From Apis mellifera (Eukaryota; Arthropoda; Insecta; Hymenoptera; Apidae): a DNA stretch of 64,000 bases. The stretch spans positions 8,011,736 through 8,075,735 of the forward strand of contig NC_037642.1 of assembly GCF_003254395.2 (NCBI RefSeq), given 5' to 3'. Below the pieces are notes generated by a model. It ran no database searches. It had not been told where the DNA came from and saw nothing but the letters and a program-made list of their open reading frames with translations. This document shows positions 41,224-53,700 of this stretch, piece after piece. The position numbers and the translations under genes are program-made. Position 1 is the first letter of the stretch. Every line of letters begins with the position of its first letter.

Positions 41224-44195
41224 TTGCGCGGCGGCAGAAGAGGTGGAAAAGGACGGCGCGGAGGGCACCGTTCCGGAAACTGCGCGCGGATGTTTGCTAC
41301 GTACACGTCGTGCGAGCAATGGCGGCGTAACCCGCTCCACGCAGAGTGATGGAGAAGCTTCGTGCCCGGGATACCAGTTTCCGGTTCGGTTCCTTCGCCG
41401 ATAATCTCGATCCTGCCCCGCCGCACCTGCGTCCCTCTCCCTCCCTCTGTTTTTCTCTCTTTCTGTTCCGCTCTCCACGAGAGAGGCATGTAAAAATAGC
41501 GCGAGCCTCCACCGGGAAGAAATATGTAAAACAGGAAGGCCGAGCGGCACGCGGCACGTACGCCGCTGCATTTCTTGTTTCCTCTTGCTTCCCTCTTTTG
41601 GCTTGCACGCCGCTCTCAAATGAGATGGCCGGAAAAATTATGATTTCGAGGCTGCCTCTGCGGGACCGTAACTGAAATTTGATTCTGAGGGAAACGTTTC
41701 GTTGGAACGAGTATCGTATCGTTGAAACGGATGTAACTCGTGCAAATTGAATTTTTAAATTGCGACGCGTTTCTATATATAGATGTTAAAATTTTTATTT
41801 TCTTCGTATTAAAGAGACACGAGGCGGATAATCTAGAAATATTGGAAAATAACGTTTTTCACATTTTTACTTTCCTTTTACAAAGAAAGGAAACTCTATT
41901 CAGAAGAAGTATATTATTTATAAAATTATTATTAATTAAATCGTTCTCATTTAATTTAAAATCATCTCTGTTATCGATGCGCATCATCTCCACGCAGAAA
42001 TATACGTATACTGGGAATATCGAGAGAAACGTGGAAGCGTTAAAGGACGCGTTCAAAGACTGCTCGTTCGGGCTGCGTTATTCCCTCGTGGCCTCTATTA
42101 GGAAAGTGTGATGGAGTTTTGCGAGCGCGATTACACACAAATGAGAATTATCCCCTCCGATCGTGACTCTTCTCTCTCCTTCTGTCTCCCTTTCTCGCAC
42201 ATGATCCGAACGGAGAAGGCGGAAAGGGGTTGATTCAACCCTTTCCCTGCCACGCCGTTACGCATCTCCGCTCGTGTGTGGGATAGATGTCGCGTATACT
42301 CGGATAATGGTCGACAAGGGCGAACAATGGATAGAAAATTGCTTTATATTCCGTTTCTTAATACGTCAGGGGGTTTCCTTCTTTCTCGGAATCGAAATCG
42401 TGTCCACGGATAACGTGCCTCAATTATTGTACGAAACAAGCAAGTCTTCTTTATTCTATCTAAGAGTTGGAAATGTCCCTCTTTTTCCTAAATTAATCTG
42501 TAATAGAATCTCGATCTCGAATTATTCGTCATTTCTCAGAATCATTATCATCGAATATTCCAAATCCTAAATCGTATCCTAACTTATCCTGTCATGATAT
42601 TGATAAATATGATAAATTTAATATTGGCAATTATTTATCTTTTATCCCTCTCGGCTACTTTTACAATTACGAAGAAATTTCACCACATCTCTCGCCGGAT
42701 CCAAGGAAAAATATTATTCAAACATTCCTTCGCTGATCGAAATTCAGCGTTTCCTCCCGAGAAGAGAAAGAGTATATTAGATTTATAGCCGGCCGATGCA
42801 AATAAGATCCACCGCAATTCTTTCTCCGTGCTCGCCTAATCCCTTTACGACGTTCCTTCCGATCGAGAAAGGGAGGGAGTTGGGTCATCGGCTGCTTCGT
42901 TCCAATCGCCTCGATCGAATCTCAAAGGCTTTGCCCCTCCGCTCTCTTCGAAGCTTTCGTTGTCCCACGCTTGGAGGGAGGGGGGGACGTCCACACGTTT
43001 CGGAAGGAACGGCGGTGAGCCCGTGGCGGGGTGGCTCTCGCGCGTTATTTAGCGACAATGTGTCGCGCATAGAAACTGCCCTCAAGCAGCCAATATAACG
43101 GCGTTAGGCGGCGGCAGCGGTGGCCTGCCTTCCATCCTCGGCCTCGGGGGCCAATTTCGTCAGATTTCAGGAAATTGTTGTTGCGTCCAGGAACGGTGTC
43201 GCGTGCTGAATCGACAAATCGTCGAGTCACGAACCCAGGCCTGTCTGATCTCTTGTCTGTTCGAGTTACTGCTTCGATCCTTATTCTTCTCCTTCTCTCT
43301 AAGAATTTATGCGGTGAACTCGATTACTTGTAATATTCGTGCATCCATAGTTTGCAATTTGCATTAGAAATTTATATATCTATTAATTATTTCACTTATA
43401 ATAGTTAATCTCTGGTATCTAAATATTTGTATCAAACGATTATAATTATGTAAATGAAAAATGTGAAATTCGTTGTTGTTTCGACGATTGTTCTAATCTC
43501 GATGCAACAATTTTTAAAACCCGATAAACACGTTCCCGAAAATCTCTCACATATTGTCGCAAATCTTCCCCCCTCTCCTAACGATCCCCATACGTCAATC
43601 TCTCGATTCCCGGGACATTCTTCTCCCGATAAAACCGAAACCCGTTTCCACGATTCCCGTTTTTCTCAATACAACGCGGCCAATCCAACCACTGGATGCA
43701 CGATCCTCTGAATTTCCTCCGGCCACAACGACAAGAACAACGCCGTCGGTGGCGATAAATCGGCGAATCAAAGCGTCGCGGTAAAAGCGATCGCAGTATT
43801 TCCCAAGGAGGGCCATGCATCAGCTGGCCTGGTCGAATTATCAAAACAGGAAGCGATCGATCTCGGTGGCAGGAAGATGTATAACGAGGATCGAGCGGCG
43901 TGCAGAATCACCTACCTATCTACGCAAACGGCAGGTGGATGGAGAAAGAGAGAGAGAGAGAGCAGAGGGAACGCGTCGAAGCCAAAAACGAAGCGCACCC
44001 CCCAAAGGGGCCGGTTCCCCTATTAACTCCCTACGTGCCGCGACGGCTAAATGTTCCCTTTACGCGGAGATAATGAAAATTACAAATAGCCCAGCGGCGT
44101 ACGTGCGTGCACGGACAACGTGCCACGGTCCACGCTTCGAATCTACACCGTCGAAACTTTCCCCGACGAGACTGGACCAAGCCGCGCCCTCGACT

Positions 44196-44219
44196 TATAT
44201 ATATATATATACATATATA
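44196..44219. repeat. (TA)n microsatellite
   Basis: TA run with one CA interruption. Confidence 0.85.
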
Positions 44220-47200
44220 GGAAATTGTCGGCCGTTATATTTTGTTGAAGGGGGGGAGGGAGGGTGCGGCAGGAAGCGAGTCATCGCGTGGAATACATTC
44301 CAAGTGGCGATAAGTAGATTGGCTGCAGACCGTGTTCCCTTCGCTGATTCCGCGCAATTGCCACTGGCCCTTCGTTCTCCTCGTTTCTCGTCGTTATCTG
44401 GAGACAAATGTCCCGGAGATCTGATCGAGTGTGCGGAAGGAAGGGTTGCGAGGGTTGATGGAATTGCTCGGATATGCGGCCAGGCTTTTGCCATTTGATG
44501 ATCGTTTCGAGTGATCGATCGGGTTTGCATCGTCTTATGTGTGTACACGTTCGATTATGAAATTGTTCTTGGAAATCGTACGAATACGTATTCACATATC
44601 GATTATCATCTTGGTAAATAAAAGATTTTTCAATCTTGCGTGGGGGCAGGGGTGGAGTGGTGGTTCGGTTTTCGCGATTAATAACTTGTTTCTGCGAGTG
44701 CGATGAAAATAGCGAGCGTCAGTTCGCTCGACACCTCGAACGCGTGGCGCGGGGATGAAGAGCAACGCGTGGCACGGGAGGGAGGAGGAGAGGGGGGCGG
44801 CGGGGAACGGTGGAGGCAATAACGCCCGCGCGTTGCTGAAATTAGTTTTCCAGATAATCATCTCACGGCATTGTGCGTTACGTCTCGTAGTTTCCTGGAC
44901 GGGCGAGAAGGGGTGGAATCGTTTCGAGGATGGGGTATTTCGCAGGAACGGCCGGCGAGCACGAGTTGAAATATAAACGGGAATTAGTGCGAAATTAATT
45001 ATGCGAGGTAATTTTCGCCCCCTTTCCTTTTATACTGTCCTGCTTCGATCGATTGTCTAACCTCCCCTTACTTATCGTTTTATTTTCTCACGATTTTCCT
45101 CGATATCGTTAAAAATCGAACTATTGTCGCAATCTTTCTACGCTAGGAATTAAATAACATCGATAACTACGATTGGATTTACGCAAAATCAAATTTTTAT
45201 TACGAATATGATTTAAAAAATGGAGTTCGAATAAAAATTCTTTTCTTTTCGATATACTTTGGATATTTTTTTCGCATAATAAACAATGAATTATAAAATT
45301 TCATCCTTGGAAAATTAAATCCAAAGAGCCGAGAGAAACGACTCAATATCGTGAATGGGAATGAATAATTTTACAAGAGTACGAAGCGAAAATGGGGGAA
45401 CGCAGAGGGTGTTCGAAACTCGTCATTCTCGGATCCAGAGTCGACTAATCGACGATACGTCGTTCTTGCCCAAACGACGAGAGTAAGGATAAAAGAACAG
45501 GAAGCACAGGCGCAACGACCGCCCCCTCTCCCTTATATTCGGGTCCGCACCCCTTCGAGCATTTCGTGGCGTTCCCGGTGATTAATGTTGCCGAACAAAT
45601 TGTCTAGAAAAACATGTCGTAGCCGGGGCATTTCCCGCGCGTGCACTGCACCCTTTATCTCTATACCCCCGGAGCCACCCTTATTTCCCTCGAGCGTGCG
45701 GAGGAGGCGCACCCCTGCACCCCGATTTCTAACCCCGCGCCAATCCCCCCGCTTGTACACATGCTGTGTGTATACATGCCTGCATACATACATTACGCAG
45801 ATGATATCCTAGTAATCCGATTTACTTCGACTTCGCTATCAACGTCAATCCCCCGCCATCTCCCTTCCTCTCCTCCCAGCTTCGGGTAATTATACACCGG
45901 CCTGCGCCTCCCCTCATCCGCGCTTAACGAGAGATTTCGTCGAGGATCATTTGGTGACGACGATCGATCCAACCTTTGTCGAGTACGAAAATACTTTGAA
46001 ATGTTTATTTATTTTGATAAGCGATCATTTGACTACTAGTTTTCGTTCGAAAATATAAAGTATTTTTTAAATCAGATTCTTCTTGTAGTCAATTGAGAAT
46101 CAATTGATTAGATTCCTTTATTCTTGCAATTATTGAATGTGTACAGGTGTACAAGTGATTAAATTAATTATCAATCTCTGTATACGAATGTAATACAACA
46201 AATTACGTTACATCTCGATCCACTCTTCGTATAACGATTTTATTAAAGTATTCTTAACGTTAAAATTTTGCTCGTTTATTAAATTAAATTCGTATTTCGT
46301 TAGGGAAAGAAACTATACGATTCGATCGATTCGAATATTCCCACAAGTTGGTAGAAAGTTGAAACCTGGAAGAAAATTCTTCCGCGTACAAACATCGCGC
46401 CTACTAAATCACGATGCACTCCTCGATCTCACGTTTCATTACGTACCCAATTTTCATACGTATCCAGTATGCCTACCATTAGGATCCTCGACTCTGGTCC
46501 GAATTTATTTCGAGCAAGTACTCGAAAACAGGTGAAATCGTGAGAAGGGAAAAATATCGGTGTCAGTTTCGGTTTACGAGACCGTTCAAGCGGCGACGAC
46601 GACTCGAGGAAGAGGGGAAGCGAGGGAGGGGTAGACGTGGTGGCAATGGCGCGAGTCCTCCGAGTAATTTGTAATTCGCAGGTGGGAAGAGCGGAGGAGA
46701 GATGCGAGATACGGGGAAGATTTAGTGGAGAGGAGCAAGCACGGCGAACGAAACGGACACGCCGTTGCTTGTCCGGCCTTTTTGCAAACGATGTACCGAT
46801 GTCGCGCGTGACTTTAACGAGACGACATTTAGAACCCGCCGCAATGAATTTTTCCATCCCAACGTTTCCTTCCCCCGCCCCGTTCCGTCCCGCGGAACCC
46901 GATCCACCACAGAGTGTAACCCTGCTTATCGTCGATGCTTATCTCCACCGACCATTTTGTTCCTCTATCGTGGAAATTGCTTACGAAAGAAAGAGAGAGA
47001 GAGAGAAATTTAATAATAATTTGAAAACAATTCCCGATAATACATAAGTCATAATCTCGTCCTCCAATTTTAATTAATCGTCATTAATTTCTCTCTTCGA
47101 TCGTTTTATCGATCTCCAATCTTTCTTTTCAACTCGAAGTCGAGAGACTTGGCTCGAAAATCTCGAAAAAAAGGGGAGGGGAGAGATGAATTCGATTATT

Positions 47201-47400
47201 CGAAAATATACGAGGAGCGAAATAAGAAGAAAAAAAAAAGAAAGGAAAGGAAAGGGAGGAGGAGGAGGAAGAAGGAAGAAGGAGGCTGGTAGCAATTTCG
47301 TGGTATTATTTACATCTTCCGTGGTCAGCTCTCGCGGTCACCGACGCTTTATACCTGATCAGCGGGCACGGCTCTCTGTATATAGGTATACCTCTACCTG

Positions 47401-47428
47401 TATACATTTCACCTTTTCGTAGGTAAAT
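47401..47428 (+). promoter_or_regulatory. Weaker candidate recursive splice site
   Basis: A pyrimidine-rich stretch (tttcaccttttcg) leads to TAG|GTAAAT, with the junction between 47422 and 47423. The acceptor half is reasonable. The donor half lacks G at position +5. It is possible but much less convincing than the site at 27983/27984. Confidence 0.2.
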
Positions 47429-48293
47429 GCGCGGGGTAACCCGGCCGTCGCATAAAGCCCGGATTTTATTACAAGGGGATTCAAATTCCGCGCACACGGC
47501 GTGGGCCCCCATGCCGAGGTTGGGGAGGAGGGGAGGAGGAGGAGGAGGCTGGAGGAGCGAAGAAAACGAGAGAAAGAGCGTAGGAATATAAAAAAATACC
47601 TGGCGGACCCCGGTGAATCCTCCCGCGGTGTAAACCCATAAACCACTCCCGTATTCTATTTCTCGCGGATAAAAATTTCGATCTCTCATCCCTCCTCTCC
47701 CTTCCTCCTCCTCCTCCTCCTCCTCTTTCTCTTCTCCGTCTCGCTCGTCCCTTCGTTTAACTTTGCCCGTTTTTCTTTTTTCCCTCGTTCGAATATCGTA
47801 TACTCTCCTCCCTTCCCTCGACGAGTTAAGTCTTTTTTTTCTTTCTTTCTTTCTTGGTAAATTGCAATTTATTGATAATATTATTGGAAATTTAATATTA
47901 CCGTAAAACCGCATTTGAGCATAATATTAGTGAAATTGAATGATTTTTCTTTTTTCTTTTTTCTTTAAGGAGGATGCGAAATTTTGAATAAATGCAAATA
48001 AATGCAAACCGATGCGCAAATCGAAGAGAAAATTAAAGTGGTTCTTAGGTATCGTTCTCTCGATACCATCCTTGCAAATAAATTTATACGCAAGATAGGT
48101 AAAAGTATTTCCAAGATAAGACCCTTGGAGAAATAGGGACACGTGGAAGAATAAAGAAACGTTCTTTGCTCTCTTATAATGTACAAGTTTCATTTTTTTT
48201 CCCCATCCTTGAATCTTAAGGGTATCAAAATTCGTGAGAGGAATCCAGCTCGAGAGGTGGCCGCGGGGCTGGCGCGAAAACACGCGTGCCACC

Positions 48294-48343
48294 TCACGCC
48301 ACACCACGCCACGCCACGACACGCCACGACACGACACGACACG
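48294..48343. repeat. Degenerate CACGC/CACGA pentamer repeat
   Basis: Ten or so head-to-tail five-base units of the form CACGC, CACGA or CACAC. It is unusual here because most simple repeats in the window are GA/CT or trinucleotide types. Confidence 0.75.
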
Positions 48344-49259
48344 TCTCGGTCTCTCGCGCGAGGACGAAGGAAAGGAAACGTCAGGATGAGAAACGTCCTG
48401 GACGTAAGGTTTCCACGTGCAGGGCGGAGATGTAGGGAAAAGATTTGACGGTGGAGATGGTAAACGGTGGAGATGGGCGCTTTAGGGCCATCCAGAGGAC
48501 GAGCGGTCAATCTAAACGACCCCTTATCTCTCGAAAGCGCGGGCCGCCTCCGACAGCCTTTTTCCTCCGGTTGAAATCTGAATAAAAAGCGGGTTGGCTG
48601 GCTCGGGAGTGAAACGCCGAGAGATCGCCGAGATCGGGAATAATGGGTTCCTTTTTTCCTCCGGGCCACCAACGGTCCTGGGTGGACGGATGGCACCGCC
48701 ACGGTTTTAGAAGCCTAAACAACCGCATTTGCCTCGGGAACGGTGCGCGCCGTCTGCTTTATTGCCGCCACGTGCCCCTAAATTTTCTAGTGGCGAGAGT
48801 CAACCATTCGCCCGACTTCCCTTCTGATCCATCTTTCTTTCTTTTGTTTTTGCCGAATGGAATTTTTTTTTTTTCCTTTCAATCTTTGACTTGTTTTTCT
48901 AATTTTCGAATCTGACGATAATAAGTTTTTCCTTTATTCCTGGTTTTGATATATCAAGGGAAGAGCATATCGGAAAAATGGAGAAACGAGTGGAAATTTT
49001 GGCGCGAAATTTGAATTGAATTATTCTTCTTAATATGTCGTGGAGGATGCGTTTCGATGCGTTTGAAAATTTTTATTTTTTTTTCTGGTATTTTTGACAA
49101 GAATGAAGAAGTAGAAATTCTTTTCAAATTATTCTTTCAACATCCCGAAGGATTTTTAAAAATTAATTTCTTTTTCTGATCTTTCGATGTGCGACAGAAG
49201 TGTGAGAATTTTTCCTTTCGCGATTAAATTAAATTAGTTTTCTAATTTTCTGGGCGGAA

Positions 49260-49500
49260 ATTTTGACGTATTTAAGAATCACTTTATATTTCTAGTACTG
49301 ATGTAACAAGTGTATATGGGATAAAATATGGAAATAAAGATAGAGGTAGTTGAAGTGGAACAGATTATTTGCATAGTATCGTATACATTGGTCCAGGAAC
49401 TGCACAAAGGAACTTCATAAAATATAATTTACGATATGTTTTACAATAAAGATCGTGTTTTATGCAGCGGTCTATAAGGTATATGTAAATTTATAGTCTG
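49260..49500 (+). other. AT-rich stretch resembling a transcript 3' end
   Basis: Two AATAAA hexamers (49333-49338 and 49445-49450) lie in AT-rich sequence, and the second is followed by a GT-rich stretch (gtgtttta). There is no convincing coding frame immediately upstream. It could be the end of a nested or non-coding transcript, or chance in AT-rich intron. Confidence 0.2.
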
Positions 49501-49899
49501 TCTAGGTATAATCTAGCTGCAGCTGTTTGTAATTTCTTGTTCCTAGTCTCGTGGAATTTTTTCTTTTTTTTTTTTTTTTTTTTTTTTGTACAACTGAATT
49601 GAAATTGCAGTCCAGGGAATCATTCTAATTCAACTTCCCACTTTTTCTACCTTTTTCATGAATAATCCGTCAATTCCAAACAATTCGATACACAAATATC
49701 TTAAAAAAAAAAAAAAAATTACAAAGAAATTTTTATTAAAACTATCCCAAAACTTTACCAATACTCGACTTCACAATTCTTCTCTTTATTACACTTACTT
49801 AGGAAAATCAAAAAAATAAATAAAAAAAATACTCTTCTAGTAAAAAATATCTAAGATATTTATATCATCTCTCCGGAATCAGGTTAGAATTAATCCTCT

Positions 49900-50440
49900 C
49901 ATCGCAAGACGAAAGACTTGATTCTCGCGAAACACTTGATCGTTATTCTCCAAGATGTTGCTCCTGGTCCCGCGATCGTTGGGGGGGGGGGGGGGCACGA
50001 GGAGCGAAGGGGTCGGCAGTTTATAACAGCGTCAGCAGTTGGTACATACAGTGGCGGAGAGTTTAAGAGACTGTTACAAGCTGACGCCTTCGTCGGGACC
50101 TTTGGAGATGGGGTGGGAATCGGGCGACGAGGGGCCAGGACACGGGGAAAAGTAGAGAGTGTTAGGTGCCGGCGCAACCGGGTATCAACCCTCGACCCGG
50201 CGACGAGATGAGTCTGACCCCGACGACGAGGTGGCCGGTGACAATCGGCTCGAGTATCCACCCCATAACGGGGGATGCTTGCGACAGCTGTGGACCCAAT
50301 AACTTGCCCCCGCGAGCCTGGATCGGCCCTTCGGAAGGGGGTCTCGCTCGGAATGGCGACAACGTTTGGAGGCCACCGTTTTCGATGCCACTCCTCTCCT
50401 CGAATTCCAGCGAAATTAATCAATTCGACGTAATTATATT
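49900..50440. other. Sharply bounded GC-rich block with a G15 run
   Basis: The block follows about 1 kb of AT-rich DNA and begins abruptly. It contains a 15-base G run (49981-49995) and is open in overlapping frames on both strands, including a 185-codon minus frame (50456 to 49899). I do not recognise any of the translations. Possibilities are a regulatory element, a non-coding RNA exon or an old insertion; no terminal repeats or target duplication are evident. Confidence 0.3.
49981..49995. repeat. Poly-G run of 15
   Basis: The longest G homopolymer in the window, near the left edge of the GC-rich block at 49900-50440. Confidence 0.85.
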
Positions 50441-51640
50441 GAACTCGATGCATCACTTACATTTCACTTACTCTTACGAGAAGTTTTAGTTCAAGTTTAA
50501 TAGAGATATTCAAGGTTTGTTCTATTTTTTGTAATTACCGTTATTATGGATAAATAGTGGATGATCGAATAACACGATAATCAAATTGAACGGAAAGTCG
50601 AGCGAGACTCGGGCTATTTTAAAGCCTCTCCCTCGATATTCTTATCGACTATTTTTCGATTCTCCTATTTATATTGATCATACATACATACGTACGTATC
50701 GTCTTTCGTTTAATTCAGTATCGATACGTACCTCTTTCCTCTCTTCCCACGAAAACTGTCACATCACGCTACGACCGACAATAACAACAAATCCCGTATT
50801 TCCAACCCGTAATCCCAATAACAAATCTGGAGGGAGGTGGAAAAAAAAAAAAAACAGGGTCATCGAAAACGGCCCCGTTTCATTCAATAATCCCTCCCCA
50901 TCCTCTTTCAATCACCTGAGACCGTCCACTCATTCCCTCCCCTCCTCCCTCCCCTCCGACTAACCCGAAAAAAGCATCGAGGCACCAAGCTTGGAAAAAT
51001 AAAACCGCCCCGAACGAAAAAAAAAAAAAAAAAGAAAAAAAGGAAAAAAAGGAAAAAGGAAAAAAAAACAACAGAAAAGACCGAAAAGCCGTTCGAAAAA
51101 TCGATCGTACGGTTAAAAGTCGGAGCGGAAAAGAGAGAGGCGAAAATCGGGGCGGCCGAGTCGCGTCGGACGTCGAACATTTTTTCCCGGGGATCCTTTT
51201 ATTGGCGGGATCGTCGAACCGCCCATCAACATCAGCGCGAAACGACGAGGGGAGGGGGAGGGAGCCGCGGCTATCGCGCTACGGAACACGATTTAGTGGC
51301 GACCCCGGCAAAACAATTATATAAATTCCAGCGTGGGAGGGGGGGAGGGGTGAGGGTGAGGGGAGAGAGGGGGGGAGGGAGGGAGGGAGGGTGGCCGGCC
51401 ACGGAGGTCGGAATTTTCGGAAAAACCGTCGCGCCACGGCCATAGATTAAACGCAGCCGAGCTGCACACGTCGATGCGACGCGGCCATGCGGCTGCAGTG
51501 GCAACGAGCGGCGGGAGCTATCAGTGACACGTCGCGTGTTAAATCGCTTTGTTGACACACATAACCTGTCTACGCGTATCCGATACGCGCGATCGCCGCG
51601 CGCGAGCGTGCTACGAGCGCGGCCCGTAACACCCCCTCGA

Positions 51641-51682
51641 GCCACCACCACCACCACCACCACCGCCACCACCACCGCCGCC
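51641..51682. repeat. (CCA)n / (CCG)n trinucleotide tract
   Basis: CCA run with scattered CCG units, in a GC-rich stretch preceded by GCGCG-rich sequence. Confidence 0.85.
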
Positions 51683-53429
51683 CAGAGAATTTTCGGCCCG
51701 CGCATTTTTCCCCATCTTTTGCGCGATCCTCTCTCTCTGTCCTTCTCTCTTCTTTTCGACGGTTTTTTTTGCCTCTCTCTTTTTTTTTCTTGTTTTTGGT
51801 TGGTATTTCGTTTTTGTTGAATGGGTTTTTTGGTTGGAGAGGGAGGAGGGTAGGAGTAGAGGAGGTATGTTTGCATAACTGTATTGCTCGCGTCGTTTTT
51901 TTTTTTGATGGTGGATGGACGAGGGACGAGGGAGGAGACACGTTTTTTGATTTTTGGAGAAAGAAATGGTTTTCTTTTTCAGCTATGCTCGATAGGAGGA
52001 TTTGGAAAAGTATGGAATTCGATGATTTGTGGATTTTGAGATATTTAATATCTTTATCATTAGAGTTCCTGTATGATGCATTTTTCCCTTCTAAGAAGAT
52101 CCTCTCAGATCCTCTCGTTTCCTTTCGTCTAATAAAATTTAAATTCCAGAAAATTGTCAAAATTAAAACTCTTCAGAGACGAATCAGGAAGTCGAAAATA
52201 TTATAGGAAATCCACAATTCATTTGATTAAATCAATCGAGAGAGAGAAAGAGAGAGAAAGTCGAAAAGCAAGACCGATCGATTTCACCCTGGCAGAGAGC
52301 GTCGAGTTTTTCAATATATCCGTGGGCGGCGGGTATCGGCCGCTAAACAGATCATAAAGTATTGATAAAATCGGGGATGCCGCGGGATAGGCGGTGGGAT
52401 ACAAATTTTCGATGTGGCCGCGCGGGCCAACCCCTAAATTCGGCCGCGCCGCCCCCGCCCCGTTGCCGCGATTTCGCCCGCAACGCCGCCAGGAAACCCG
52501 ATTACACGGTGGAAGGATGCTCACGGTCTACAATGCTCATTGAATTTGTCGAGCGGGGAATTATGTATCGCGAGCTCGAGAAGGGAGAGCGGCGGAGGAA
52601 AGGCGAGAGGTGGGGAGGAGAGCGAGGTAGAGAAATTCAGCGCGAACCGATCGAGGCCCGCCACAATGAAATCGCGATCTCGATCGAGAAAAGGAATAAA
52701 GAGAAAGAAAAGAAGAGAGAAAGGAGGAGACGGTAGAAAAAAGAGAATGAAGAAGAGAGAGAGAGAGAGAGGAAGGGACGAGATGGTGCGCGAATCGAGC
52801 GCGCATTATATTCGGATAAAATGATTTTATCGATCGTAAATGCAGCGGTTGGCTTCGCCGGCTTATGAGCGGCTGGATTTACAACCACCTTCTCGATATG
52901 TCGTCCGTGCTAGGCCCGCGCGGACTTCTCCTCTCCTCTCCTCTCCTCTTTTTTGGCGCAACAAAATTGTCATGAAAGGCGCGCGTTTCGAATGGCCGCA
53001 TAAAAATTCGACGTGGAAGAGCCTGTTTTATGACTCTATCGGTCGCAACGAGTCTGGATGCAAGCAACCAACCACGTCCTCTCCTCTTTTTCTCGTCCTC
53101 TTTCCGTTTTCGACGCTGAATTCTAATCATTCTAATCCTCCTCTTTAAAATTCTCCAAATTATTCAAACTTCCGTCCATATTTCTGACTAACTGAGCAAA
53201 TTTTTAAACTCGTGAATAAATAAAACGGATAGGGACGCAAGCGGAAGGGTAAAATTTTTTTATTCGAAAGCACTCGGAAGGGACGATCCTTGGACAGGTT
53301 TCGCGGGGATTCACCGATTCGATTCATTCTGTAATGGGCAATGATCACGACGGGGACGGCTGTTCGATCCTCGCTAATGCGAAAGCTCGCCGTTCGCGTC
53401 GCATTAGTCCGCGGTTCTACGTACACCGG

Positions 53430-53700
53430 CGAAATTGATTACCAATACCAGCTCTCGGCGGCTGGCTGGGCTGACTATCGCCGGCCGCGTTCCCGTGTTC
53501 GTGCAGTAATGATGTTTTGATGCGAGGACCCCGGTGCACCGCGCGTATCGACTGCAGTTAACTAATGGAAGCTCTCCGATAATTGCGAGCGCCGCCGGAG
53601 AGTAAATGTTGCCAGCGCGACAGTAATCATCGTTACCACCGCTGTTCTATCACACCGCGAAACGAATTCGAGCAATGCCACCGCGTTGAGAAACTCTCGA
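53430..53700. promoter_or_regulatory. Candidate conserved non-coding element
   Basis: This is a CG-rich, non-repetitive segment with balanced base use, bordered by AT-rich sequence on the right. It contains several AGTAAT or TAAT cores (for example cagtaatgatg at about 53504-53514 and cagtaatcatc at about 53620-53630). It looks unlike the simple-repeat-rich surroundings and is a reasonable enhancer candidate. Confidence 0.25.

Larger units (their letters stand above)
39600..49250. other. Intronic block, no gene recognised
   Basis: The block alternates AT-rich (39700-40080, 40700-41010, 41700-42110, 42570-42790, 45050-45350 and 45960-46440) and CG-rich segments (41100-41640, 42800-43230, 43800-44500 and 48230-48800). 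The frame at 39997-40671 (minus, 224 codons) has no recognisable family features. I see nothing coding. Confidence 0.5.

Noticed and set aside
49899..50456. 185-codon minus-strand open frame in the GC-rich block
   Set aside because: The frame contains a Pro run from G15 and other frames are also open. I did not recognise the protein, so I kept the block as unexplained and did not call a gene.
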